Positions 1 through 8,593 of a stretch of 64,000 nucleotides of DNA are shown one piece after another. How positions within the stretch are numbered: the stretch's first letter is position 1; the number at the start of each line of letters is the position of its first letter. The translations under genes were made by a program, and so were the position numbers. The notes beneath the pieces were generated by a model. It worked only from the letters and a program-made list of their open reading frames with translations. It had not been told where the DNA came from and made no database searches. Source of the DNA: Crocinitomicaceae bacterium (GTDB lineage Bacteria > Bacteroidota > Bacteroidia > Flavobacteriales_D > Crocinitomicaceae); NCBI GenBank assembly GCA_024643365.1, contig JAHENC010000002.1, positions 62,001-126,000 on the forward strand, given 5' to 3'.

Positions 1-525
1 TATGGTTGGCTTTGTCCGGATCCAAAAAGCTGGATGAATTCCTACGAAATCGACGTAAATTTCCCAGAGATCGCTCATTTCTTGAACCCAAAACAGATAA
101 TTGGTAATTTTCCTCGGTACTGGAATAATTTGCATGAATACCAAGGGAACTTTTATGTGTATGGACCAAGTGATTGGATGGCGAATCGCCCAGACTACAT
201 TTCAGATTCTTTCTTGGTTGAAATCGCTTCGGACATCACCTATTTTCGCATCAAAAAAACGGAGGTCATTCGTTCATGCGAACTTTTACTGACGGTGGAT
301 TTATATGGCGAAGAAGCCAAATTGCGCATTCGTTTGCTCGCATTTCCTGAAGGAGCATCGCTTTGGGAATACACGATGAAAAATGGATCCTGGTCCGAAT
401 TAAAAGTTTCTAGCGACTATGTTCGAACCTACGACATGATCAATAACGATTGTGTCAATCAAAAGTGTTACCAGGAATTTCATTTTGAACAAACCGATTT
501 GAGTCGCTTGAAGTTTATGGATTAA
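1..525 (+). CDS. Unknown protein, C-terminal part (5' end outside window)
   Basis: The reading frame is open from the first base and has in-frame codons before the first internal Met at 34, so the gene very probably starts upstream of the window and only its last 174 codons are seen. I do not recognise the family. The visible part is soluble, rich in aromatic and acidic residues, has no membrane segment and ends in RLKFMD. Its stop codon overlaps the stop of the convergent aminotransferase gene by four bases, so there is no room for a terminator between them. Confidence 0.6.
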   Translation, partial: YGWLCPDPKSWMNSYEIDVNFPEIAHFLNPKQIIGNFPRYWNNLHEYQGNFYVYGPSDWMANRPDYISDSFLVEIASDITYFRIKKTEVIRSCELLLTVDLYGEEAKLRIRLLAFPEGASLWEYTMKNGSWSELKVSSDYVRTYDMINNDCVNQKCYQEFHFEQTDLSRLKFMD

Positions 526-1382
526 AGCCCTAATTGCTTTTCCCAATAATCATTCAATAAAACAACCAACTTACGCGCCATGTTGTTGTGGAAGCGTTTG
601 GTTCGGTATCCACCAATCCAATTGATTCCACGAATGGCATTAGTGACTAATATCTCATCTGCTGCCAAAACATTTTGTGGTAGGATTGCACATTCGTACA
701 CTTTGATTCCATTGGCCAAGGCGATGTTGATGATTTGCATGCGCATGGTTCCTGCCAAACATCCTTCCTCAAGTCCTGGTGTGTACAACACGCCATTACT
801 TACGATGAAAATATTACAGCAGGATGTTTCCAAAATATTCCCACGTTCGTTTATAAGGAACACATCGTCTAGTCCTTTGTCCTTCGCTGACAATGCCGCC
901 ATGACATACGTTAGTCCTGATTTCGTCTTGTAATTAGATAAAAAGTTCTTTTGTAGTTTAATGTCCTGGTAGATATCAACTTCAAGTCCTTTTGCGTTTA
1001 ACTCGAAATGATTGACATCATACGGATAAACCTCTATGTAAAAAGTACATTCATTAGATTCAGGTAAATACGCACCTCCCGAAACACGATCTAGGGATAG
1101 TCGGCAACGTCCACCTTCAAGAATTCCAGATCGCTGACAAAGTTCAAGGACTTTTGATTCGAAAAATTCTGTGGTATAATACGAAGGGGTCCGCATCTTT
1201 ATCACCTTCGCACCGTCCAACATTCGTTTCACATGATTTTCCATGTTCAATGGTTTCCCATTGATTAATCGGATACTTTCAAATACCCCATCTCCGTACA
1301 AATGCCCACGATTTCCAGGATGGATTGTTGGAGCATCGTTGGACAAAATTGTTCCATTGTTATTGATGTAAAGCAAAGCCAT
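522..1382 (-). CDS. PLP-dependent class IV aminotransferase (PabC/IlvE family)
   Basis: A 286-residue fold-type IV PLP enzyme. The N-terminal motif HPGNRGHLYGDGVFES (about residues 21-36), the Schiff-base lysine in NYKTKSG (about 152) and the motif GNILETSCCNIF (about 185-196) are typical of this superfamily. Members include branched-chain aminotransferase, D-amino-acid aminotransferase and aminodeoxychorismate lyase (PabC, which makes p-aminobenzoate for folate). The short length and the divergent substrate loops fit PabC better than IlvE, but the substrate cannot be fixed from sequence alone. It lies 17 bases downstream of the rhomboid gene on the same strand and is probably co-transcribed with it. 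Confidence 0.88.
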   Translation of the reverse strand: MALLYINNNGTILSNDAPTIHPGNRGHLYGDGVFESIRLINGKPLNMENHVKRMLDGAKVIKMRTPSYYTTEFFESKVLELCQRSGILEGGRCRLSLDRVSGGAYLPESNECTFYIEVYPYDVNHFELNAKGLEVDIYQDIKLQKNFLSNYKTKSGLTYVMAALSAKDKGLDDVFLINERGNILETSCCNIFIVSNGVLYTPGLEEGCLAGTMRMQIINIALANGIKVYECAILPQNVLAADEILVTNAIRGINWIGGYRTKRFHNNMARKLVVLLNDYWEKQLGL

Positions 1383-1399
1383 AGCGTCTCAGTCGCAGT

Positions 1400-2002
1400 T
1401 TAGTGAAACAAATGTACAAATTGAATTCCTTTTTGCGGATCCAACATCAGGACAAATAAAATCCCAAAAATTGCCCCTCCAAGGTGGGCATCATGTGCTA
1501 TTCCGGTATTTCCTTTTTTCAATGAAAAATATTCAAATAGTAAATAAAGTGGCCCGAAAATATATGCGGGAATAGGAATGGGAATAAACATTAAGGAAAG
1601 TGATAGTGTTGGATTCCAAAGAATCACGGCGAATAGAACGGCAGAAACAGCTCCAGACGCTCCAAGACTTCGGTAACCCGGCTGATCTTGGTGTTTAACC
1701 ATTGGAAAAAAAGTTGCGGCGATCATTCCAGCGAAATACAGGACACAGAAATAAATAATTCCTGCGTTACCATAAAGATTCATCCACTCAAGGTAAAGGT
1801 ATTCTCCCATGAAATACAAGGTCATCATATTGAAAGCAAGATGAGGGAAATCGGCATGAATAAACGCGTGAGTAATGAAACGATGATACTCCTGTTGGTG
1901 TTTTATTCGATATGGAATAAATAACATTCGTTCTTTTATTGCCTCATTTTTATCGGCCCAAAGTGAAATAATAATTGTTGCAACAAGAATAATTAATAAC
2001 AT
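1400..2002 (-). CDS. Rhomboid-family intramembrane serine protease
   Basis: A 200-residue, almost entirely hydrophobic protein with about six membrane segments. The catalytic Ser lies in RSLGASGAVSAV (about residue 116) and the catalytic His in AHDAHLGGAIFG (about residue 173). The motif HAFIHADFPHLAFNM (about 45-59) is the conserved HxxxH...N region of rhomboid TM2. Members cleave membrane-anchored substrates within the bilayer; the substrate here is unknown. The gene is divergent from the L,D-transpeptidase gene, with 67 bases between the preferred starts, and leads into the aminotransferase gene. Confidence 0.93.
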   Translation of the reverse strand: MLLIILVATIIISLWADKNEAIKERMLFIPYRIKHQQEYHRFITHAFIHADFPHLAFNMMTLYFMGEYLYLEWMNLYGNAGIIYFCVLYFAGMIAATFFPMVKHQDQPGYRSLGASGAVSAVLFAVILWNPTLSLSLMFIPIPIPAYIFGPLYLLFEYFSLKKGNTGIAHDAHLGGAIFGILFVLMLDPQKGIQFVHLFH

Positions 2003-2069
2003 AAGTGAATTTCAGTGAATTGTTTTACCTTTCAACAAGTTATCGAAGTTAATGATAATCCGTTTAGTC

Positions 2070-3650
2070 ATGAAAGTATACTGTTTGATTTTCATTTTCC
2101 TCACCTTTTTTTCCTGTAGTGAAAAGGAGGCTGTCAGCAAAAAACACTTTTTAGTTGATGGAAAAATAAGTGTAAAAGAGAAATTGCAACGGATATTAAG
2201 TCCAGAATACCTGTCGCACTTGCACATTGACTCATCCCTACATAAAGGACTACGTCAATTCTATGCCAATCGAAAATTCTATCCTGTCCTCAGTATTGAT
2301 TCTGTCCTAAGTCAACGTGGAGAACAATTGAAAAGATCACTCGATCGTTGCATTCGTTTTGGGATTCCTGCGACACGACTCGTTTCCGTTGACCCAAAAC
2401 TTCATGTATTGGAAAAAGAGATCGTTTTAATGGGGAATTTATCCCTTATTCAATACGATTTAAATCATGGATTCATTGATTTCGAAAATCAAAAATTGCG
2501 ACCGAAAAATATGGACTTCAGCGGTCTGAATCGCTTGTGGAACCAAAGTAAAACGCGTGAATTCGACAGTGTTCTTTTGGCGCAGGGTCCGGTTGATACC
2601 AATTATCGTTACATGGCGCAACACTTTTTTCATTTTTGCGACACTGCCTTTTTGGATGCACAATCTTTCTCATTGGTAAGTGAAAAAGAAAACAGCGAGC
2701 AGGCATTTTCAGAAATGAAAGCTACTTTGATTTCAAAAAAATACATCTCAGACGAAGCGGATAGTTCTTCTGTTCGAGAAGCTTTGAGGCAATTTCAACG
2801 AAACAACGGACTCACATCGGATGGGAAAATTGGGGAAGCGACAGTAAAAGCACTTTCTGAAAGTTCACTCGCTCGAAGTTTACGTGGAGCCATTGCCCTT
2901 GATCGCTTAAGACAACGAAAGGATACACTTGAGAAGTACATCCGCATTAACATTCCTTCTTTTGAACTTTTTTATTTCGCGAATGACAGTTTAAAAAGTC
3001 ACCACCGTATCATTGTAGGTAAAGTAACAAATCAAACACCCACTTTGCAATCAACGATTAACCGCATTATTTGCTATCCTTTCTGGAAAGTGCCTTCCTC
3101 GATTGCACGAAAGGAAGTTCTGCCAGCCTTAAAAGCTAATCGCAACTATTTGGCAAGAAATCACATGAAGATTTTCAAGGCTAAAGAAGTGGAAGTAAAT
3201 CCGGATAAAATTAATTGGAAGAAAATCAAGGTAAATACATTTCCATACACTGTTATTCAACAACCAGGATCAGACAATAGCCTAGGCATCGTCAAATTTG
3301 AATTCCCCAATCCGTATAGCGTTTATGTGCACGACACTCCATCCAAGGGCTTGTTTAACCAAAGTTACCGAAGTTACTCTCATGGGTGTATGCGTTGCGA
3401 ACGACCGGTTGAATTGGCTAAAGTCATGCTGCAATATGATAGTCTGGGTAAAAAGTCGAATCCGATTACTGGAGATTCTTTAGACAGTCTTTTGACCCTA
3501 CAAACAAATCATCCATTGCGCTTATTGAGTCCTGTTCCGATTTTTGTTGAGTACCAAACGGTAGTCGCAGACCGACAAGGGATTTATTTTCATCACGACC
3601 TTTATTCAAGAGAAACAAGCTTGGTGAAAATCCTCTTGAACGGCAAATAA
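2070..3650 (+). CDS. L,D-transpeptidase (YkuD/YcbB type) lipoprotein
   Basis: A peptidoglycan cross-linking enzyme. The catalytic motif SYSHGCMRCERP (Cys near residue 440) is the HxxxSHGCxR signature of YkuD domains, preceded by the conserved stretch YVHDTPSKGLFNQ. A peptidoglycan-binding helical repeat, LRQFQRNNGLTSDGKIGEATV, lies mid-protein. This architecture resembles E. coli YcbB/LdtD. The N-terminus MKVYCLIFIFLTFFSC is a lipoprotein signal with the lipobox Cys at residue 16, which is why I prefer the start at 2070 over an in-frame ATG 18 bases upstream. L,D-transpeptidases join meso-DAP residues, consistent with the meso-DAP-type MurE in this window. Confidence 0.93.
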   Translation: MKVYCLIFIFLTFFSCSEKEAVSKKHFLVDGKISVKEKLQRILSPEYLSHLHIDSSLHKGLRQFYANRKFYPVLSIDSVLSQRGEQLKRSLDRCIRFGIPATRLVSVDPKLHVLEKEIVLMGNLSLIQYDLNHGFIDFENQKLRPKNMDFSGLNRLWNQSKTREFDSVLLAQGPVDTNYRYMAQHFFHFCDTAFLDAQSFSLVSEKENSEQAFSEMKATLISKKYISDEADSSSVREALRQFQRNNGLTSDGKIGEATVKALSESSLARSLRGAIALDRLRQRKDTLEKYIRINIPSFELFYFANDSLKSHHRIIVGKVTNQTPTLQSTINRIICYPFWKVPSSIARKEVLPALKANRNYLARNHMKIFKAKEVEVNPDKINWKKIKVNTFPYTVIQQPGSDNSLGIVKFEFPNPYSVYVHDTPSKGLFNQSYRSYSHGCMRCERPVELAKVMLQYDSLGKKSNPITGDSLDSLLTLQTNHPLRLLSPVPIFVEYQTVVADRQGIYFHHDLYSRETSLVKILLNGK

Positions 3651-3654
3651 TTCC

Positions 3655-3662
3655 TAACTTTG
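3655..3662 (+). promoter_or_regulatory. rpe promoter, -7 box TAACTTTG
   Basis: Exact match to the Bacteroidota -7 element TAnnTTTG. A TTG at 3636-3638, 16 bases upstream, may serve as the -33 element. The box overlaps a TTG (3660) that a gene caller can mistake for the start codon; the true start is the ATG at 3675. Confidence 0.6.
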
Positions 3663-3674
3663 TCAAAAAAAGTT

Positions 3675-4319
3675 ATGATCGTTTCTCCATCTGTTTTATC
3701 GTGTGATTTTGGTAACATTCAACGCGACACTGAAATGTTGGATCAGTCTCAGGCTGATTGGTTACATATTGATGTCATGGATGGTGTTTTCGTTCCCAAC
3801 ATTTCTTTTGGTTTTCCTGTTTTGGAAGCCATTCGCAAGCACACAAAAAAAACCTTGGATGTACACATCATGATTGAAAATCCAGATGATTTCTTGGAGC
3901 AATTTCAGAAATCAGGAACGGATATTCTTACTGTACATTACGAAGCGTGTCGTCATTTGCACCGCACGATTTCTCGCATCAAAGAATTGGGAATGAAAGC
4001 AGGTGTTGCCTTGAATCCTCACACTCCGGTTCATGTATTGGAAGAAATTGCCGCGGATTTAGATTTAGTGTTGATTATGTCCGTGAATCCAGGATTCGGT
4101 GGGCAGAAATTTATACATGGAAGCGTAGACAAAGTTCGTTCCCTTGTAGAATTAAGAACACGAAAAAACGCATCCTTTATCATTGAAGTAGATGGTGGAG
4201 TAAATATGGAAACGGGAAGATTATTAGCTGAAGCAGGAGCTGATGCATTAGTTGCGGGAAGTTTTGTGTTTAATTCGACATCACCTCAAGAAACGATTTC
4301 AAATTTGAAATCCCTCTAA
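3675..4319 (+). CDS. rpe: Ribulose-phosphate 3-epimerase
   Basis: Interconverts D-ribulose 5-phosphate and D-xylulose 5-phosphate in the pentose phosphate pathway. The 214-residue TIM barrel has the family signatures SPSVLSCDFGN at the N-terminus, HIDVMDGVFVPN (metal-binding His and Asp), DVHIMIENP, MSVNPGFGGQKF and EVDGGVN, ending in the phosphate-binding AGADALVAGSFVF. An in-frame TTG start at 3660 is rejected because it lies inside the promoter -7 box; the ATG at 3675 gives the usual N-terminus. It starts 24 bases after the transpeptidase stop but has its own promoter. Confidence 0.97.
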   Translation: MIVSPSVLSCDFGNIQRDTEMLDQSQADWLHIDVMDGVFVPNISFGFPVLEAIRKHTKKTLDVHIMIENPDDFLEQFQKSGTDILTVHYEACRHLHRTISRIKELGMKAGVALNPHTPVHVLEEIAADLDLVLIMSVNPGFGGQKFIHGSVDKVRSLVELRTRKNASFIIEVDGGVNMETGRLLAEAGADALVAGSFVFNSTSPQETISNLKSL

Positions 4320-4359
4320 AGCGTAACAATAAACGGTTTTCAACGTTAACTCACTCGGT

Positions 4360-5454
4360 ATGAAATTCGTTTCACTTTTCTTTTTTTTGGTCCTTGCTCA
4401 ATTGTCTTTCACTCAAAGTGATTTACAACAGAAAGAAGTGCGCTTAAATGAAAGCTTGTTGAAACTTCGTAGTGCCAAAACGGACGAAGAAATGGACCGT
4501 TTGAACATCGTTTTCAAAAAAGAAATGGAAGCATTTTTAAAATCCGAAGGAGCTTTCGATTACCCATTCACCCTATTAAAAACGATTGCTGTTTTGGACA
4601 GTGAAGACGAGCTTGTTCGCATCATCCATTGGAACATTGAATACACTGATTATTCGTATAGTTATGGTGGATTTGTTCTGAAAAAAGAAGAAGGTAAAGA
4701 AAAAGTAACCGTCACCGAATTAATCGATAAACTTGATCCTTACGCGCCAAAACCAGAAGGTATCATTGACGCCAAAAATTGGTATGGTGCATTATACTAC
4801 AAAATCATTCCATTTGGACACCATGGAAAAACGGAATACCTTCTCATCGGTTGGGACGGTGGAACCACGGGGAGCAATTTCAAATTAATGGATGTCCTAA
4901 CGTTCTCGGGAAATACACCGAAATTCGGGAGTCCCGTTTTCAAAGCAAATCGCACAACCTTGAAACGCGTTGTGTATGAATATTCGAATCTTTCGAACAT
5001 GAGCATGCGATTTGATCCAAAAAACGGACGTGTTGTTTTTGATCATTTATCTCCTGAATCCCCTGTTTTGGAAGGAGTGTACTCCTACTATATTCCAGAT
5101 ATGAGCTATGATTGTTATCGTTATGATTACGACGCAGAAAATTGGGTGTTACAAGAGGATGTCATCATGACGAATCCGGATGACAAAAACGCAGAGAAAT
5201 CCTTTTACTCCTTGAATTCGCGTACCGGAAAAGTAGAGAAAAACCGAATGAATGCTGATTGGATTAGTCCAAAGGATGAAGGTGTAGAAAACAACGGGAC
5301 ACATGTCGCTCGAACAGAAAATACACCAGAGGACCAAATGACAACGGAAGATTTTCGTCTTCCGAAAGTTCGTCTCTTCAGTCGAAGACATAAGAACCCT
5401 GAAATGATGCCGGTTGGTCGCGGTAAAAAAAATAAAAAAACTACCACGAACTAA
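4360..5454 (+). CDS. Unknown secreted protein, upstream partner of cvfB
   Basis: A 364-residue protein with a signal peptide (MKFVSLFFFLVLAQLSFTQS). I do not recognise a named domain. A short helical stretch (about 22-60) is followed by a mixed alpha/beta core rich in Trp, Tyr and Gly, with YLLIGWDGGTTGSNFKLMDV near residue 165. The C-terminal 25 residues are strongly basic (RRHKN...RGKKNKKTTTN) and look disordered. Its stop codon overlaps the start of the CvfB-like gene by one base, so the two are almost certainly co-transcribed and translationally coupled. Probably periplasmic or cell-surface. Confidence 0.8.
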   Translation: MKFVSLFFFLVLAQLSFTQSDLQQKEVRLNESLLKLRSAKTDEEMDRLNIVFKKEMEAFLKSEGAFDYPFTLLKTIAVLDSEDELVRIIHWNIEYTDYSYSYGGFVLKKEEGKEKVTVTELIDKLDPYAPKPEGIIDAKNWYGALYYKIIPFGHHGKTEYLLIGWDGGTTGSNFKLMDVLTFSGNTPKFGSPVFKANRTTLKRVVYEYSNLSNMSMRFDPKNGRVVFDHLSPESPVLEGVYSYYIPDMSYDCYRYDYDAENWVLQEDVIMTNPDDKNAEKSFYSLNSRTGKVEKNRMNADWISPKDEGVENNGTHVARTENTPEDQMTTEDFRLPKVRLFSRRHKNPEMMPVGRGKKNKKTTTN

Positions 5455-6281
5455 TGCAATTAGGAAGAATCAACCAACTTACCATAAAGCGTTTTGCTCC
5501 TCCGGGTGCTTACCTTATCGATTTACAAGACAACGAAGTTTTGTTGCCCAATAAATACATCTTACCTGAACACGAAGAAGGAAGTGTGGTGGATGTTTTT
5601 GTGATGAAGGATTCCGAGAATCGCATCGTATGCACTACCGAAGTTCCTTATATTCTTTTAGGGGAATGTCGTTATTTGGAAGTCATTCATGTCAATCCAT
5701 ACGGCGCATTCGTTGATTGGGGATTAGATAAAGACTTGCTTGTTCCATTTAGCGAACAATTGCATCGTTTGGAACAAGAAGAAAAATACTTGTTTACCTT
5801 ACGCTACGATTTCGAAACGGATCGCTTATTTGGTAGTATGAAAGTGCGCAAAGTTTTGGATTTGTGCGAGGATCAAGAGATGGTTGGACAAGCAGTTGAT
5901 TTGTTAATTTGTGAGGAAGGAAAACTTGGACGCAATGTCATTGTAAACAACCGTTATGAAGGACTCATCTTCAAAAATCAACAGACAAAAATACTCGAAC
6001 GTGGACAAGAAATAAAAGGGTTCGTCAGTGTCGTGCGTCCAGATGGGAAACTAGATATCCGTTTAGAACCGATTACTTTTGAAAAATACGATGAAGCTTC
6101 TCAATTTATCTTGGATGAATTAACCAAAGTTAAAGTCCTTCCTCTAAGTGACCGTTCGTCTCCAGAGGAAATTCGCGAACAATTAGGGATGAGTAAAAAG
6201 ACCTTCAAACAAGCAATTGGCAAATTATACCGATGGAAAAAAATCACGATAAAAGATGATTCTATCGAGTTGAATGGCTAA
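5454..6281 (+). CDS. CvfB/YitL-family S1-like RNA-binding protein
   Basis: A 275-residue cytoplasmic protein of the conserved virulence factor B family. The N-terminus LGRINQLTIKRFAPPGAYLID and the following repeated S1-type OB-folds (for example LEVIHVNPYGAFVDWGL, about residues 78-94, and a further one near 165-200) match this family. The last 60 residues form a winged helix (SPEEIREQLGMSKKTFKQAI). Family members bind RNA and affect gene expression; the target here is unknown. Start ATG overlaps the upstream stop codon (TAATG). Its stop abuts the stop of the convergent AIM24-like gene. Confidence 0.9.
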   Translation: MQLGRINQLTIKRFAPPGAYLIDLQDNEVLLPNKYILPEHEEGSVVDVFVMKDSENRIVCTTEVPYILLGECRYLEVIHVNPYGAFVDWGLDKDLLVPFSEQLHRLEQEEKYLFTLRYDFETDRLFGSMKVRKVLDLCEDQEMVGQAVDLLICEEGKLGRNVIVNNRYEGLIFKNQQTKILERGQEIKGFVSVVRPDGKLDIRLEPITFEKYDEASQFILDELTKVKVLPLSDRSSPEEIREQLGMSKKTFKQAIGKLYRWKKITIKDDSIELNG

Positions 6282-7073
6282 TTAAGCCCCGTCTCCATCC
6301 AATAAGTTACCGAGTCCTCCAAGAATACTCCCCTCCTCTTTACGTGTACCAACACCGTAAGCTAAAATCCGCGAAGCAAGTCGGGAAATTGGTAAGGTTT
6401 GCAACCAAACTTCACCTGGACCTTTCAACGTAGCAAAGAACATTCCTTCGCCACCAAATAGGGTGTTTTTGACACCTCCAATAAATTGAATGTCGTAATC
6501 TACATCTTGGGTATATGCTACAATACAACCGGTGTCCACACGTAAAACTTCACCTGGATTCAATGTTCTTTTCATGACATGTCCACCAGCGTGACAGAAA
6601 GCCATTCCGTCCCCTTCTAATTTTTGCATGATAAATCCTTCACCACCAAATAGGCCCGTACCTAATTTCTTTTGAAATTCAATTCCAATCGCAACACCTT
6701 TAGCTGCGCACAAAAAAGCATCTTTTTGACAAATGATTTTTCCTTGGTATTGCGCTAAATCGAGTGGAATAATTTTTCCGGGATATGGAGAAGCGAAGGC
6801 AACTTTAGCTTTATTATAGCCATGATGTGTAAAAGCAGTCATGAAAAGACTTTCACCGGTTAGAAGTCGTTTTCCCGCGTTCAACAATTTGCCCATAAAT
6901 CCTTTTTGTTGTGCAGAACCATCGCCGAAAATCGTTTCCATTTGGATTCCATCATCCATGTACATAAAAGCACCAGCCTCCGCAATGGCCGTTTCCTGCG
7001 GATCTAGTTCAATTTCAACATACTGCATTTCTTCACCGAGAATATAATAGTCGATTTCGTGGTTTGTTTTCAT
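6282..7073 (-). CDS. AIM24/TIGR00266-family protein
   Basis: A 263-residue beta-rich protein of the AIM24 family (tryptophan-RNA-binding attenuator-like fold). Typical features are [17 protein letters not shown] near residue 31, repeated glycine-rich strands ([28 protein letters not shown]) and the tail [15 protein letters not shown]. Bacterial members are widespread and have no established biochemical role; the yeast homologue is mitochondrial. No signal peptide. It has its own promoter (TAATTTTG, 7088-7095 on the minus strand) and ends tail-to-tail with the cvfB-like gene with no spacer. Confidence 0.9.
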   Translation of the reverse strand: MKTNHEIDYYILGEEMQYVEIELDPQETAIAEAGAFMYMDDGIQMETIFGDGSAQQKGFMGKLLNAGKRLLTGESLFMTAFTHHGYNKAKVAFASPYPGKIIPLDLAQYQGKIICQKDAFLCAAKGVAIGIEFQKKLGTGLFGGEGFIMQKLEGDGMAFCHAGGHVMKRTLNPGEVLRVDTGCIVAYTQDVDYDIQFIGGVKNTLFGGEGMFFATLKGPGEVWLQTLPISRLASRILAYGVGTRKEEGSILGGLGNLLDGDGA

Positions 7074-7087
7074 GATTATTTTTTTAT

Positions 7088-7095
7088 CAAAATTA
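7088..7095 (-). promoter_or_regulatory. Promoter -7 box TAATTTTG for the AIM24-like gene
   Basis: Minus-strand exact TAnnTTTG, 14 bases upstream of the ATG at 7073. The divergent promoter for the gene at 7183 lies next to it. Confidence 0.5.
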
Positions 7096-7135
7096 ATGGG
7101 AATCCATCAAAGAAAAATGAAAATAAAAAAATGTT

Positions 7136-7163
7136 TTGTGGATAACAATAATGTTTACTTTTA
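7136..7163 (+). promoter_or_regulatory. Probable promoter for the small unknown gene at 7183
   Basis: TTG (7136-7138), a 17-base spacer, then TACTTTTA (7156-7163), one base from the TAnnTTTG consensus. It places the transcription start downstream of the two earlier in-frame Met codons and so supports the start at 7183. Confidence 0.4.
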
Positions 7164-7182
7164 TGGTACTAGCAACTATTAC

Positions 7183-7536
7183 ATGGAGGACTTTCAAGAT
7201 CAACAAGGAGCATTGGATAAGGAATTGGAGCGATTCATTGAACTGCTTCATGAATTATTGCCGAAATACCATTCTTTATTGAAAAAAGATCAGTTAGATC
7301 AAAAAGAATTGGTTCGACTTGGGGAAATTGAGACGTATTTACTGAGTCTCAACTCGAAAATCATGAAAATCAAAGGAGAGCTTGAGCAAAATCTATTTGG
7401 TAAATCTCTTGACACATATTACAAGTTAAAACATCAAGCCATAGAAGGAAATCCTCAATCGCGATTAAAAATGGAGAAGATGCGAGATGCTTTTTCTGAG
7501 GCCTTGCAGGCTGGTGATATTATCAATTTGAACTAG
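7183..7536 (+). CDS. Small unknown helical protein
   Basis: A 117-residue, highly charged protein that is probably all alpha-helical (MEDFQDQQGALDKELERFIE...; heptad-like spacing from residue 8 to 75) and may form a coiled coil. No family recognised, no signal peptide. The frame is open further upstream to 7072 with Met codons at 7072 and 7117, but that stretch is AT-rich, contains a promoter-like element and overlaps the divergent AIM24 promoter, so I choose the Met at 7183. The start is uncertain. Confidence 0.6.
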   Translation: MEDFQDQQGALDKELERFIELLHELLPKYHSLLKKDQLDQKELVRLGEIETYLLSLNSKIMKIKGELEQNLFGKSLDTYYKLKHQAIEGNPQSRLKMEKMRDAFSEALQAGDIINLN

Positions 7537-7571
7537 TTTGTTCGAAATCTGTCTATTCCATCAATCTTTTC

Positions 7572-7579
7572 TATTTTTG
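7572..7579 (+). promoter_or_regulatory. gpsA promoter, -7 box TATTTTTG
   Basis: Exact TAnnTTTG ending five bases before the gpsA ATG at 7585, so transcription should begin at or next to the start codon. Confidence 0.6.
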
Positions 7580-7584
7580 CAGCG

Positions 7585-8583
7585 ATGAATACAGCTAAAA
7601 GAATTGCCGTTATTGGTGGGGGAAGTTGGGCAACTGCCATTGTGAAATTGCTTTGCAATACGCAAGAAAAAGTGAATTGGTGGATGAGAAGCGAAGAATC
7701 TGTTTCTCATGTCCTTCATTACCGACACAATCCAAAATACTTACAATCCGTTGAATTCGATCTAGCAAGATTAGAGATTTCTACAGATTTATGTCGCATG
7801 ATTGAAACTGCCGATGTAGTGATTATTGCTACGCCCTCCGCTTTTCTTACCGAAACATTTTCCTCTATTCCAGAAGATTTATTCAAAGGGAAAACCGTCT
7901 TTTCTGCCGTAAAGGGAATCATACCCGAGTTTAATGCGATTCCTGCTCGTTTTATTCACAAAACTTTAGGTACGCCTTATGATCATATCGGTATCATTTG
8001 TGGTCCTTGTCACGCCGAAGAGGTTGCACTTGAACGTTTGTCTTATTTGACCATTGCCTGCAGTGATCAATCCCTAGCTGAGCATATGGCAGATGCACTT
8101 GCTTGTCGCTATATTAAAACAACGATTTCTGATGACTTGTTCGGCACGGAAATTTCAGCCGTATTAAAAAATGTATATGCGTTAGCTGCTGGTATTTGTC
8201 ACGGAATCGGTTATGGTGATAATTTCCAAGCTGTATTAATTTCAAATGCGATACAAGAAATCGAACGATTCATCGATGTGGTGAGTCCCGTTCATAGAGA
8301 TACAAAGTCAAGTGCTTACCTTGGAGATTTACTCGTAACTGCATATTCCAATTTCTCTCGTAACCGTACATTTGGATTCATGATTGGGAAAGGCTACTCT
8401 GTTAAATCCGCTCAATTGGAAATGAATATGATTGCAGAAGGATATTATGCCACAAACAGTTTGACTGAAATCAACAAGAAATTTGAAGTTGACATGCCAA
8501 TCTTACATGCTGTTTATCGCATATTGTACGGAGGGATATCTCCTGTTATCGAAATGAAATTACTCGCTGAAAAATTATCTTAA
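7585..8583 (+). CDS. gpsA: NAD(P)H-dependent glycerol-3-phosphate dehydrogenase
   Basis: Reduces dihydroxyacetone phosphate to sn-glycerol 3-phosphate for phospholipid synthesis. The 332-residue protein has the N-terminal dinucleotide-binding loop IGGGSWATAI, the motif SAVKGI, the conserved GPCHAEEVALERLS, the catalytic Lys in EISAVLKNVYALAAG and the family motif NRTFGFMIGKG. Cytoplasmic and of normal length. Its stop codon forms the first bases of the TAAATTCG box in front of lysC, so the two genes are adjacent but lysC may have its own promoter. Confidence 0.96.
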   Translation: MNTAKRIAVIGGGSWATAIVKLLCNTQEKVNWWMRSEESVSHVLHYRHNPKYLQSVEFDLARLEISTDLCRMIETADVVIIATPSAFLTETFSSIPEDLFKGKTVFSAVKGIIPEFNAIPARFIHKTLGTPYDHIGIICGPCHAEEVALERLSYLTIACSDQSLAEHMADALACRYIKTTISDDLFGTEISAVLKNVYALAAGICHGIGYGDNFQAVLISNAIQEIERFIDVVSPVHRDTKSSAYLGDLLVTAYSNFSRNRTFGFMIGKGYSVKSAQLEMNMIAEGYYATNSLTEINKKFEVDMPILHAVYRILYGGISPVIEMKLLAEKLS

Positions 8584-8588
8584 ATTCG
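8581..8588 (+). promoter_or_regulatory. Possible lysC -7 box TAAATTCG (variant)
   Basis: Overlaps the gpsA stop codon and ends five bases before the lysC ATG (8594). It differs from TAnnTTTG in one position (TTCG for TTTG); the same variant occurs before the small Feo gene at 12145-12152. Confidence 0.3.
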
Positions 8589-8593
8589 ACCCC

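Noticed and set aside
580..933. 117-codon open frame antisense to the class IV aminotransferase gene
   Set aside because: The minus-strand gene has clear family motifs; the opposite frame has none.
7072..7182. Longer N-terminus for the small unknown gene at 7183
   Set aside because: The stretch is AT-rich, overlaps the divergent AIM24 start and promoter, and contains its own promoter-like element.
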